From contig JASMHE010000001.1 of the NCBI GenBank assembly GCA_030750865.1, positions 1 to 64,000 of the forward strand: a DNA stretch of 64,000 nt. The letters run 5' to 3'. Made by a program: the position numbers and the translations under genes. Shown one piece after another: positions 18,551 through 26,161 of the stretch (position 1 is its first letter; every line of letters starts with the position of its first letter). Under the pieces are notes generated by a model that was not told the origin of the DNA, searched no databases, and saw nothing but the letters and a program-made list of their open reading frames with translations. Source of the stretch: Alphaproteobacteria bacterium (GTDB lineage: Bacteria; Pseudomonadota; Alphaproteobacteria; Micavibrionales; Micavibrionaceae).

Positions 18551-20134
18551 TTACAATGCTTTTTTGTGATCTTCAATAATCAGAACAGACGGGCCAAGCG
18601 GCAGGTTCGGGTGCAATTTCCCGATCGGGCGGTCTGTGTCTTCGTAACGGTCTGTGCGGACCTTTTTCTTCGGTTTCTTTTTCTGCCAGAAATCGTCATC
18701 ACCGGCCTGATCTGCATTATAAACAGACAGCACTTCGCGCACGGCCATTTCGAATGTACCGTTTGTATCATAGGCACGCGGCAGAACGTAATCTTCCGTT
18801 ACACCCCAATAAAGCGTAACGCCTGCTTTGTCAGACCAGCGCGCCAGAACATCGCGCAGATTTTCGCCTTCACGCGCGCTCCAGCTCTCCAGTGCGAACG
18901 GGTCCAGTGTTTCCCCCGGTGACGAGGCGTAAACCGTTGCGTTCGGAATCGCCTCCGGCACAGAGATATAAGAATGCTGGCGCACAATATCATCGACAGA
19001 CGGCAGGTCGTCGGACACATCCGGCAAATCACCTTTGCCCTGACCATCATCGGCAGACACAGGCACAACAACCTGCGGTACATTGACCGATGTTGCTACC
19101 ATATCATCATTGCCGCCATCATGCGCGGCCGCAGTGTACATTTGTTCCAGCTCGTCATGGCTGTATGTCGGTGCTGCGGTCTGGCCTGCGGCACCCGCAG
19201 ACATAGGGGACGCAGGAGCATGTGCATATGTGCCCGCAGACGCGGCGGCATTTTGCTGGCCGCTCATCAGATCAATCGGCTCGCCTGTATCCTGTCCGGC
19301 ATTTTTCATCAGCATCGGAATCGGATTGGCCACACCTGAACTTTGTTGTTCATTCATGAAACCCGGTGCGCGTTGCGGTGGTGCTTCGGGTGTTTCAAGT
19401 GGTACGGCCGCATGACTTTCGATGCGACGCACTTGTCCGTTTGTCGTTTGCATACCCATCACACGTGCACCGTCATTCTGTGTCACTTGCGTCTGTGCAA
19501 GGGTCGATTTTTTACCAATACGCACCGTTTTGTTTGGTAATATTTTGACCCCCAAATCGTGCTCGGATAAGGCATTTCGCAACACCTCGTCCCATGCATC
19601 GCCGCCCGTCCACGTCACAGATGTTGCAACGTCAACGTCACGGTCAAATGAAAAGGCATAATCATCAGGAACAATTTGTCGCAAAGCCAGTGCCAGCGGG
19701 ATGTCGCGCCCAAATCCCTGCACAGGCGGATAGTTGCTTTGTTGTGTCATATCCGCACCGGGTGCGCCGATGCGCTCCATGCTGACTTCCCCGCCAAAGG
19801 GCACTTGCGGGTTAACAGGATAACCATCCGCGCCAATCATCGGTGCGCTCGCACCGGATCGTTCTTGCGTCACACCGGCTGGCGGTTGTGCGGGCATCGT
19901 GGACCGGTTCATGTCGCTTTGCATGCCATAGTCGGGACGCTCATCTTGCATTGGTTCAGGCATCGGTGTCAGCTGCGCGGGCGGGATCCATTCGAACCCT
20001 GCCAGTGCATCATGCGGCGCAGCAGCAGAGGCAACCGTACCGGCCACGCCTGCACATAACATCAGACGCAGAAATCCGGTCCGCAATGATCTTTGTGATC
20101 GGTATTGTTTTTCTCTGAACGCGGCCGCAGCCAT
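18551..20134 (-). CDS. Exported TcpQ-like protein with two STN/TcpQ-type domains
   Basis: A 527-residue protein with a long-n-region signal peptide (basic up to about residue 23, hydrophobic LMLCAGVAGTVASAAA). A first secretin-N-like domain is at about 145-205 (ALALRQIVPDDYAFSF, WDEVLRNALSEHDLGVKI). A second, near 425-490, has the TcpQ signature ESWSAREGENLRDVLARW and the pattern of pilus proteins TcpQ/PilL. Between them lie ~200 low-complexity residues rich in Ala, Gly, Pro and Met. The C-terminus is basic (QKKKPKKKVRTDR). In type IV pilus and type IVB systems such domains sit in the periplasm and contact the secretin or outer-membrane core. It lies downstream of the icmT-dotBCD block on the same strand. 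AGAGG precedes the ATG. Confidence 0.72.
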   Translation of the reverse strand: MAAAAFREKQYRSQRSLRTGFLRLMLCAGVAGTVASAAAPHDALAGFEWIPPAQLTPMPEPMQDERPDYGMQSDMNRSTMPAQPPAGVTQERSGASAPMIGADGYPVNPQVPFGGEVSMERIGAPGADMTQQSNYPPVQGFGRDIPLALALRQIVPDDYAFSFDRDVDVATSVTWTGGDAWDEVLRNALSEHDLGVKILPNKTVRIGKKSTLAQTQVTQNDGARVMGMQTTNGQVRRIESHAAVPLETPEAPPQRAPGFMNEQQSSGVANPIPMLMKNAGQDTGEPIDLMSGQQNAAASAGTYAHAPASPMSAGAAGQTAAPTYSHDELEQMYTAAAHDGGNDDMVATSVNVPQVVVPVSADDGQGKGDLPDVSDDLPSVDDIVRQHSYISVPEAIPNATVYASSPGETLDPFALESWSAREGENLRDVLARWSDKAGVTLYWGVTEDYVLPRAYDTNGTFEMAVREVLSVYNADQAGDDDFWQKKKPKKKVRTDRYEDTDRPIGKLHPNLPLGPSVLIIEDHKKAL

Positions 20135-20418
20135 ATTACAAACCTCTGGTGATAGTAAGACTGTTAAAACCTAAAATGCCTGACGCAAAAGTACAAGCAC
20201 AGATACAGCTTTTAAACAATTTATGCCCAAATTATGCCTAAATCTGTTTATAAGATTCCATTCTCGGGAAATAACAATGATTCTAACGGGTTAAATACGC
20301 CCTAAAGTACTTCTAGAGCGCCCCCGAGAGCGCCCCCTATAACACCCCTGAGAACCCCGAAGGCCCGCACCAAAGCCGTGTGCGTGCCGTGGTTAAACAA
20401 CACGCCGAAGGGCCGGTA

Positions 20419-21411
20419 TCAGGACGGCTCCGGCCCGCTATGCGGTGCATCCGGCGTTGCGGTATTATCCGCCCCTTGATCCGGCGCAAAACGCGCGGCA
20501 TATGTGGCTTCCATCTCATCCCAGGCCGGCAGGGTGATTTGATCTTCGGCGGCCAACGTTGCCCGCTGGGAATCATAGCGGTCCTTGAATGCCGTAAACG
20601 CGCGCTCGTCAACAATATGCAGACGGCCATCGGTATATTCAGCGGCCCGCACAGCGCGCTGTGCAACATCATCTTTCCACATCAACACCAATTCATCGCC
20701 ATGTTTGAAATATTCCGCCATACGCTGCGGGAACAGCTTGCCTTTGGCGGCAAAATCCTCGTGATCGGGATGACCGTGCGCCAATCCTTCTTGTTCCAGA
20801 CGCTTGCATCCGGCATCGGCGCGCACCTCTTCTTCGCTGTAACACAGATATAAACGGCGCTGATAACCGTTTGCCGCCAACGTGTCCAGCATGCCGCCAA
20901 CAAACGGGCTGGTCATCGTCGTGCCATGCACAATGTGATATCCGGCATCAAAGGCTTCGTTAAAAAGCAGGTTCGAAATGATATTCGACCCCGGACGCGC
21001 CGTTTCATAGCCGTTTTTCGCCGCTTCGACAAACCCGCGCTTGGCAATTTCACCTGCGCCCATCAACGGACGATATGTGTAATTCATGAATTCCATCACA
21101 AAACGATCCGGATCAACCAGCACAGCCGTTTGAATACGCGGATCGTCTGTTTCTTCCAGCAGAAAATCAAGCTCTGTTGATTTACCGGAACAAGGCGACC
21201 CTGCTGTGGCGACGTAAAGCTTTTGCTCTCCGTCAGCGGCTGGCACTGCATTGCCAAAATGCATCGCCCGGATCGCGTCATAATCTTTTTCAACCGCCGG
21301 CAACAGCGCAGGATCGCACTTATCAATCCACGCCCCTTTGATCGCTAAATCAAATGGTACAACCTCGTTATCAAAACGGATATTCGTCAGTTTTGTGTCG
21401 GACTCTGTCAT
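20419..21411 (-). CDS. Zeta-toxin-like P-loop kinase
   Basis: A 330-residue protein with Walker A in AGSPCSGKST (about residues 71-80), followed by VLVDPDRFVMEFMNY, which matches the substrate Asp region of zeta toxins/UDP-GlcNAc kinases. A later ISNLLFNEAFDAGYHIVHGTTMTSP fits the family's lid and strand region. AAGGG lies before the ATG. Zeta toxins usually pair with a small epsilon antitoxin, but no such gene is adjacent. It may be a housekeeping relative, an orphan toxin, or a protein sent out by the neighbouring secretion system. The last ~25 residues are Pro/Asp-rich. It is separated from icmT by a strong terminator and so has its own promoter in the 221 bp gap. Confidence 0.7.
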   Translation of the reverse strand: MTESDTKLTNIRFDNEVVPFDLAIKGAWIDKCDPALLPAVEKDYDAIRAMHFGNAVPAADGEQKLYVATAGSPCSGKSTELDFLLEETDDPRIQTAVLVDPDRFVMEFMNYTYRPLMGAGEIAKRGFVEAAKNGYETARPGSNIISNLLFNEAFDAGYHIVHGTTMTSPFVGGMLDTLAANGYQRRLYLCYSEEEVRADAGCKRLEQEGLAHGHPDHEDFAAKGKLFPQRMAEYFKHGDELVLMWKDDVAQRAVRAAEYTDGRLHIVDERAFTAFKDRYDSQRATLAAEDQITLPAWDEMEATYAARFAPDQGADNTATPDAPHSGPEPS

Positions 21412-21612
21412 TTGTTACACCCTTATTTATTACTTTTATGTTTATTATTTCCGCACCCATAACGCGGATCGCATCATAGCAATCTTTGCCATTCTTCGTG
21501 CATCACGCCTTCGTGCATCACGGTTTTCACCTTGCGTCGCGCGCGTACTCTACGCCCGCTTATCAGTGCGCACGACCCTATATCACAATCAATATTATGT
21601 CAACTTTTAGCG

Positions 21613-21648
21613 TGAAAAAAGAATGCGCGCGATTACCCGTAATCGCGC
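21613..21648 (-). terminator. Strong terminator overlapping the icmT stop codon
   Basis: On the minus strand a perfect 10-bp stem (21648-21639 with 21636-21627, loop GG) is followed by GCATTCTTTTTT. The icmT stop codon TAA (21635-21633) lies inside the stem. It marks the end of the upstream dot/icm transcript. Confidence 0.88.
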
Positions 21649-21932
21649 ATCCGGCGTTTTTTAAAGGAATACAGGCCCGGACGTTCTGCGCCGATGAACC
21701 AGACCCGCAATGTCCGCATGGATGCCGGAAAGGTCAGGCCGCGCTTTTCAACAAAACGGAAAATCACCGTCACCACAATGGTCAAAACCAATGTATAAAG
21801 CCGCGCATGGAAGACAAGCAGGAAAAACGGCACAGCGGCGCGCGCATCCATATTGAAAAAGCGCACCGGACGCATTGAATTTCTCCAATGCCAATTCTGT
21901 TTTTCAACGGCGACGTCATCGGCCTGTGACAT
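21633..21932 (-). CDS. icmT: Type IVB secretion protein IcmT
   Basis: A 99-residue inner-membrane protein of the Dot/Icm apparatus (TraK in IncI plasmids). The family signature is clear: NWHWRNSMRPVRFFNMDARA near residues 13-32, then one hydrophobic segment (about 34-60) starting VPFFLLVFHARLYT. The remaining C-terminus is basic, ending MRTLRVWFIGAERPG and a short RRMRDYG tail. Length is normal for the family (about 85-100). It follows dotB after about 108 nt on the same strand and is the last gene before a strong terminator. In Legionella IcmT is needed for full secretion and for pore-mediated exit. Confidence 0.92.
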   Translation of the reverse strand: MSQADDVAVEKQNWHWRNSMRPVRFFNMDARAAVPFFLLVFHARLYTLVLTIVVTVIFRFVEKRGLTFPASMRTLRVWFIGAERPGLYSFKKRRMRDYG

Positions 21933-22040
21933 GCGAACTTATCCCTTTCCCGGCTCCTTGCCGGATCATATTGCCATACACGTTCTGTCAGTGTAACGGC
22001 AAAATCTTAAAATATTCTATCACACAAATATAAAAACAGA

Positions 22041-23207
22041 TTAACCGCCGCCACCACCGGTACTGGAGGCAAGCAACAGATAATGACGGCGTTCGATCGT
22101 ACCGTCTTCGAAGGCTTTCTTGGCGCTTTCGGCCATTGTCTGTCCGTAACTCGGGATCATGCGCTCAACCTCGCTTGACCATTCACGGTAATCCATATCA
22201 AGCAACTTTTCGCGCACCGGATCAGGGAACAGCATCCATTCACGAATACCCATACGGCCACCGCCGACTTTCGGCACCAGCGCCTGTGTTACAATCATAC
22301 GCACCGTTTCCATCAGGGAATAGGCGCGCTCGGACCGCTCATCGGCCGAGAAGCTTGAAATCATCCGCTGTACCGTCGCGGACACACCAACCGTGTGCGT
22401 TGTGGTATAGACCGTGTGGCCTGTCTGCGCCGCTTCAATCGATGCCGAAATCGTTTCACGGTCACGCGATTCACCCACCAGAATAATTTCCGGCTTCCGG
22501 CGCAACGCATTGCGCACGCCACGGGCAAAGTTCGGCAAGTGCCGCGGGATTTCCGTTTGCGACACCAATGAACGCGGGCTGTGAATCACATCATAGACAT
22601 ATTCGATCGGCGCTTCATACGTCAAAAGCTTGCCGCACCCGTGCGGGCGTTCCAGCAACATACGCATACCGGCCGCCAGCAACGTCGATTTACCGGAACC
22701 GGTCGGGCCTGTAATAATGACCATCCCCTGACGCGGACAGAAATTATCAATAATCTGATCTTCAATATTCAAATCGCGCAATGTCGGCGGTTCGTTCGGC
22801 AACACACGCATGGTGACCTGCGCCGCGTCACGCCCTTTTGACAAAATTGCCGTGATGTTTGTTCTGAAACGAATACGGGTATAGCGGTCCGGCCGCACCT
22901 CGTAAGACAAGTCAAGATCGTTCCCTGACGCAAGGCGGGCCTGTGCTTCCGGCCCGTAAAGTTTTTGCAGCGTCGCCGACATGTCAGCCGCGTCAAATGA
23001 ACGGTATGTACCGGGATACAACGCGCCGTCAATTTCAAGATAGACAGGGCGGTCCGATTGGAATGTAATATCAGATGCGTTTTGTTTCACCGCCCACAAC
23101 AAGAATGCGTCGATCTCGTCTTCGGTGAAGCGGCTTGGTTCATCGGGCCATGTCTGACCCTTTGTCTCGGTGCCTTTAAGAAGGCTTATCGGTTTGCGGG
23201 CTGCCAT
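22041..23207 (-). CDS. dotB: Type IVB secretion ATPase DotB
   Basis: A 388-residue hexameric secretion ATPase of the PilT/VirB11 superfamily (TraJ in IncI plasmids). It powers the Dot/Icm channel from the cytoplasm. Visible marks are Walker A GPTGSGKST (about residues 164-172), the Asp box LTYEAPIEYVYD, the Walker B region PEIILVGESRDRETISAS and the His box TGHTVYTTTHT. An N-terminal domain with ASDITFQSDRPVYLEIDG is typical of DotB/PilT. A poly-Gly C-terminus (TGGGGG) ends it. AAGGGTGACAA precedes the ATG, which lies 22 nt inside the end of dotC, so translation is probably coupled. Confidence 0.95.
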   Translation of the reverse strand: MAARKPISLLKGTETKGQTWPDEPSRFTEDEIDAFLLWAVKQNASDITFQSDRPVYLEIDGALYPGTYRSFDAADMSATLQKLYGPEAQARLASGNDLDLSYEVRPDRYTRIRFRTNITAILSKGRDAAQVTMRVLPNEPPTLRDLNIEDQIIDNFCPRQGMVIITGPTGSGKSTLLAAGMRMLLERPHGCGKLLTYEAPIEYVYDVIHSPRSLVSQTEIPRHLPNFARGVRNALRRKPEIILVGESRDRETISASIEAAQTGHTVYTTTHTVGVSATVQRMISSFSADERSERAYSLMETVRMIVTQALVPKVGGGRMGIREWMLFPDPVREKLLDMDYREWSSEVERMIPSYGQTMAESAKKAFEDGTIERRHYLLLASSTGGGGG

Positions 23208-24034
23208 TTGTCACCCTTCGGTATCAGTTGTGATTGTCCTGTTATCTGGACAGCACGGTCACCGACACGCATTTTCTTGCCACCGCCTGTAATCCCGCGG
23301 TCAACCAGCATCGCATACGGCGCAGAGATCATTCCCTGACGCAACAAAAGCCGATATCGCACCATCCCCTGATAGTGTGACACCAATTGGTTAATATCTG
23401 CTTCAAAAATTTCATTCGCCTGTGTGACACCGCGTTCCCAGCCTTTTTCGACCCAGCCGATCCATTCGTCCCGCTCGGTTTCATTGGACGGGCGCAGAAT
23501 ATCCGGCGGCGGTGTGACCTCGCCCCACTCCCGTTCCAGATAGTTACGCCATGACTTTGGCGTACTGACAATCTTGGCCCGCTTATTAATGTCATAGACA
23601 CGGTCTGATACAGCGGCGGCCTGTCCGCCTGCTTCGATAATCATGGCGTTGATCGCTTCGGACACCACAGGCGGTTCAATCAACAAACCGGATGGTGCCG
23701 TAATCAGCAAATGACCGAAATTGAAAACCTTGTCCATATAGCTGGCATTGGCATCCAGCTCCCTGCGGATATGGTATGTGCGCCACGCCAGTCCGCCACG
23801 CGCACCATACGACAGCGCCGCTTCTTTCATCGCATCGCGGCGAATATCAAGCGGCAAGCCTTCATTTTCACCTTCGAATTTATTTTCTTTCGGCAGATTC
23901 TTCAGATGTTCAAGCGGCAGAGGCATACGGTCATTCTGGCTCATATAATCCGCACGCGCCGCACCTGACACCACAGCCAGCACCAGCACCACTGCGATAC
24001 AAGACAACAGAATATGCGACCACATACGTGTCAT
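23186..24034 (-). CDS. dotC: Type IVB outer-membrane core protein DotC
   Basis: A 282-residue exported protein (TraI in IncI plasmids). The hydrophobic start (SHILLSCIAVVLVLAVVSGAARA) is a signal peptide. A consensus lipobox is not obvious, although Legionella DotC is a lipoprotein, so anchoring may differ. Family motifs are RRDAMKEAALSYGARGGLAW, YMDKVFNFGHLL, IEPPVVSEA and the C-terminal REWGEVTPPPDILRP region. With DotD it helps DotH assemble in the outer membrane. It lies 20 nt after dotD and overlaps dotB, giving the same dotD-dotC-dotB order as in Legionella. Confidence 0.93.
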   Translation of the reverse strand: MTRMWSHILLSCIAVVLVLAVVSGAARADYMSQNDRMPLPLEHLKNLPKENKFEGENEGLPLDIRRDAMKEAALSYGARGGLAWRTYHIRRELDANASYMDKVFNFGHLLITAPSGLLIEPPVVSEAINAMIIEAGGQAAAVSDRVYDINKRAKIVSTPKSWRNYLEREWGEVTPPPDILRPSNETERDEWIGWVEKGWERGVTQANEIFEADINQLVSHYQGMVRYRLLLRQGMISAPYAMLVDRGITGGGKKMRVGDRAVQITGQSQLIPKGDKWQPANR

Positions 24035-24054
24035 TTGAACCTTACCCTTAAACC

Positions 24055-24657
24055 TTACTCCGAGATACGCACCGGCGCAGGATCGCCCTGCGCAGCGTAA
24101 TGAATTTCAATCACGTCATGCTCTGCATTGACCTTCAGATTTGCACGCGCACCAAGCTGCAGGCCGATGCTGCGCAGAATATCAATCACAGGCATATTTT
24201 CAACATCAACCGTCACGACCTGTGCCGCCGCAGGGCTATCACCCAGCACAACAAAGTTGTATCCCGCGCGATCGGCAACACGTTTTGTAATCGGCTCAAC
24301 CGGACCGACCCATGTGACCGTCATAGCGCGCCGCAGTTCCGGCGGTGCATCCGCCACAGGCTCGACCGTCTCAACAGGCGTGCGTGTCTGCTCGACCGCG
24401 GCCAGTGTTTCAAGCGCAACAGAGGCGCGGTCCGCCGCTTCAGCCAGCATCATCGAGGCCTTGTCGGGCGAGGCCACAAGTTGCGGCCGCTCGTCATAGG
24501 TGCGGTGACCCGCACTGCAGGCTGTCAGCATGACCGTTGCGCATAGCAATGTCATGCCCGTGAATAACGGCTTTAAAAGCGCTGTATTTTTACCCGATTC
24601 AGGACGTGGAATCACGACAGAAACCCCAATATTAAATAGGTTGAATGCATTCTCCAT
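24055..24657 (-). CDS. dotD: Type IVB outer-membrane lipoprotein DotD
   Basis: A lipoprotein of up to 200 residues with lipobox LTAC followed by SAGHRTYDERPQ (TraH in IncI plasmids). The C-terminal half (about residues 105-195) has the secretin-N1-like fold expected for DotD: RRAMTVTWVGPVEPITKRV, GYNFVVLGDSP, ENMPVIDILRSIGLQLGARA and HDVIEIHYA. It acts in the outer-membrane core and helps target DotC and DotH. The start is uncertain. The ATG at 24657 gives an unusually long n-region; GTG codons near residue 14 or the ATG at 24555 would give a conventional lipoprotein signal. The Shine-Dalgarno is weak for all of them. Confidence 0.88.
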   Translation of the reverse strand: MENAFNLFNIGVSVVIPRPESGKNTALLKPLFTGMTLLCATVMLTACSAGHRTYDERPQLVASPDKASMMLAEAADRASVALETLAAVEQTRTPVETVEPVADAPPELRRAMTVTWVGPVEPITKRVADRAGYNFVVLGDSPAAAQVVTVDVENMPVIDILRSIGLQLGARANLKVNAEHDVIEIHYAAQGDPAPVRISE

Positions 24658-24841
24658 AAAATTACATTGTGCACCGACGGATCACAAGAAGTGCATCGGG
24701 AATATGCACAACATATCCCCTATATTGTGGATAACGGAAAAATACATCCTGTACATCACGACAAAAAGACCAAATCCGGCGCAGATTTATACCCCGCCCA
24801 TACACCGTCTGCGCGCCCGCATCACATCAGGCGGTCTTATC

Positions 24842-24979
24842 CTATGGTGAAAATTCGTAAATTTCGGGGTCAAGATCCGGATACCAATCCCACATCCGTT
24901 CATACAGATAACCCCAGACTTCATTTTCATTATAATCAGGGCTCGGATTCGCATTATAAAACCGGATCGTCAGATATGA
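24842..24979 (-). pseudogene. Decayed tandem copy of the C-terminal half of the adjacent small gene
   Basis: Directly after the TGA stop of the 92-residue gene (24982-24980) the same frame stays open for 45 codons to a TAG at 24844-24842. It codes a second version of the preceding C-terminus. RFYNANPSPDYNENEVWGYL corresponds to EFHNPHPTDDYDGDEVMWYI, and YERMWDWYPDLDPEIYEF to YDRLDAWYPHSIPEVEEL. No start codon or ribosome-binding site serves this copy. It is either a partial tandem duplication that has decayed, or the tail of an originally longer two-domain protein cut by a TGA mutation. Readthrough of the TGA is possible but unproven. Confidence 0.72.
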
Positions 24980-25258
24980 TCAGATATGCAGTTCTTCGAC
25001 CTCTGGAATAGAGTGCGGATACCATGCATCAAGGCGGTCATAGATATACCACATCACTTCATCCCCGTCATAATCATCGGTGGGATGCGGGTTGTGAAAC
25101 TCGACCCCCCAATCATAACGGCTATTATCATCCCAGGCCGGAATGGCCCGCACCGAGAGATAAAAACTTTCTGCATTGAATTGTTTTGCCAAACCGGATT
25201 CAAGTCTTTTGACCAGACTGGTTTTCCGGCGATTGAACTGGTCCAACGTCATCGACAT
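24980..25258 (-). CDS. Small acidic hypothetical protein in the dot/icm locus
   Basis: A 92-residue protein I do not recognise. The N-terminus is basic (TLDQFNRRKTSLVKRLESGL). The C-terminal half is rich in Asp, Tyr and Trp (DDNSRYDWGVEFHNPHP, DEVMWYIYDRLDAWYP). A strong GGGGAGG lies 7 nt before the ATG. There is no signal peptide. It sits between the VirB1-like gene and dotD on the same strand. Its C-terminal half is repeated in the same frame just after the stop codon. It could be a small cytosolic adaptor or immunity-type protein, but nothing in the sequence shows this. Confidence 0.68.
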   Translation of the reverse strand: MSMTLDQFNRRKTSLVKRLESGLAKQFNAESFYLSVRAIPAWDDNSRYDWGVEFHNPHPTDDYDGDEVMWYIYDRLDAWYPHSIPEVEELHI

Positions 25259-25382
25259 CGGTATCCTCCCCTGTCATATATTTTGTCATATATTCTTTTT
25301 TTATATTTATAAGAATGCAGGATCAGATATTTTCATATTAAAATCAAGGGAAAGATTCAAAAACGCGCACCTATCGGCGGTT

Positions 25383-25793
25383 CTAGCGGAGCAAGTTCAC
25401 ACGCAACATCGCATCCATGACGCGCTTTTTATATGCTTCGGTCAAATGCGGTGTCCGTGAATGATAATAACCGACGGCCTTTGCCAGATCGCCCGTTTCA
25501 TCCAGATGACTGCGTAAAATCCAGGCAGACACGCCCGTATTCACGCACGGATCATCACGCAATAATTCAAACGCTTCATACTCACTGACATTCCACATGC
25601 GCGCCAGTTCGGGCACCCACAGCGTATTAATCTGCATCGGGCCGATATCGTAACTGCCGTTCGTATTGCCGACAACCTGCCCCACGCGGCCGCCTTCGAC
25701 TTCGTAAATGCCGAACATCACCTCTGGCGGCACATCATAATTTTGTGCAGCCATCATCAAACATACAGCCAAAGCTTTTACAGACGTTATCAT
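25383..25793 (-). CDS. VirB1-like lytic transglycosylase of the secretion locus
   Basis: A 136-residue SLT-fold enzyme of the VirB1/TrbN/BfpH type. It would cleave peptidoglycan to make room for the secretion channel. The N-terminus MITSVKALAVCLMMAAQNY includes the first family helix and may double as a signal. The catalytic glutamate is in MFGIYEVEGG, followed by the family motifs NTNGSYDIGPMQINT and VGYYHSRTP. It is near minimal length. Its place upstream of dotD-dotC-dotB on the same strand supports a role in assembly. Export is not certain because the N-terminus is only moderately hydrophobic. Confidence 0.85.
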   Translation of the reverse strand: MITSVKALAVCLMMAAQNYDVPPEVMFGIYEVEGGRVGQVVGNTNGSYDIGPMQINTLWVPELARMWNVSEYEAFELLRDDPCVNTGVSAWILRSHLDETGDLAKAVGYYHSRTPHLTEAYKKRVMDAMLRVNLLR

Positions 25794-26161
25794 CAGATCA
25801 ATCGTACCATTATTTTATTGATAAATTATCTATGCCCAACCACACCAAAAAATCAAGCCCCTCATCAGAACAGTCATAAACTCATCCCCATCAATTGCGA
25901 TAATGACTTACGATAATATGCATAATTGCCCAAAGAATACGGCCTCATCATCAGGCACATCATCACGTCGCCTTTGAATATACGACCTTACAGATGCCCG
26001 CTACATAACCCTTTCATACACTCTTTCATATACAGGCGCATGGGCAAACACGTCACGATAGACACACCTCCCATAACAAGGAAACCAACACGCGCGCGAC
26101 AGACATGCGATCTACGCACGATCCGGACACAACCATGCCTCAGGCACGGCAGCGGCGGGTT
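25794..26161. other. Intergenic region upstream of the VirB1-like gene
   Basis: No credible gene is seen in this 368 bp gap. Most of it is C/A-rich and G-poor on the plus strand (about 25830-26140). It presumably holds the promoter for the minus-strand secretion genes to the left. Confidence 0.45.

Noticed and set aside
20310-20345. Direct repeat GAGCGCCCCC before the zeta-like gene's end, considered as a terminator
   Set aside because: The copies are direct, not inverted, and no T-run follows on either strand.
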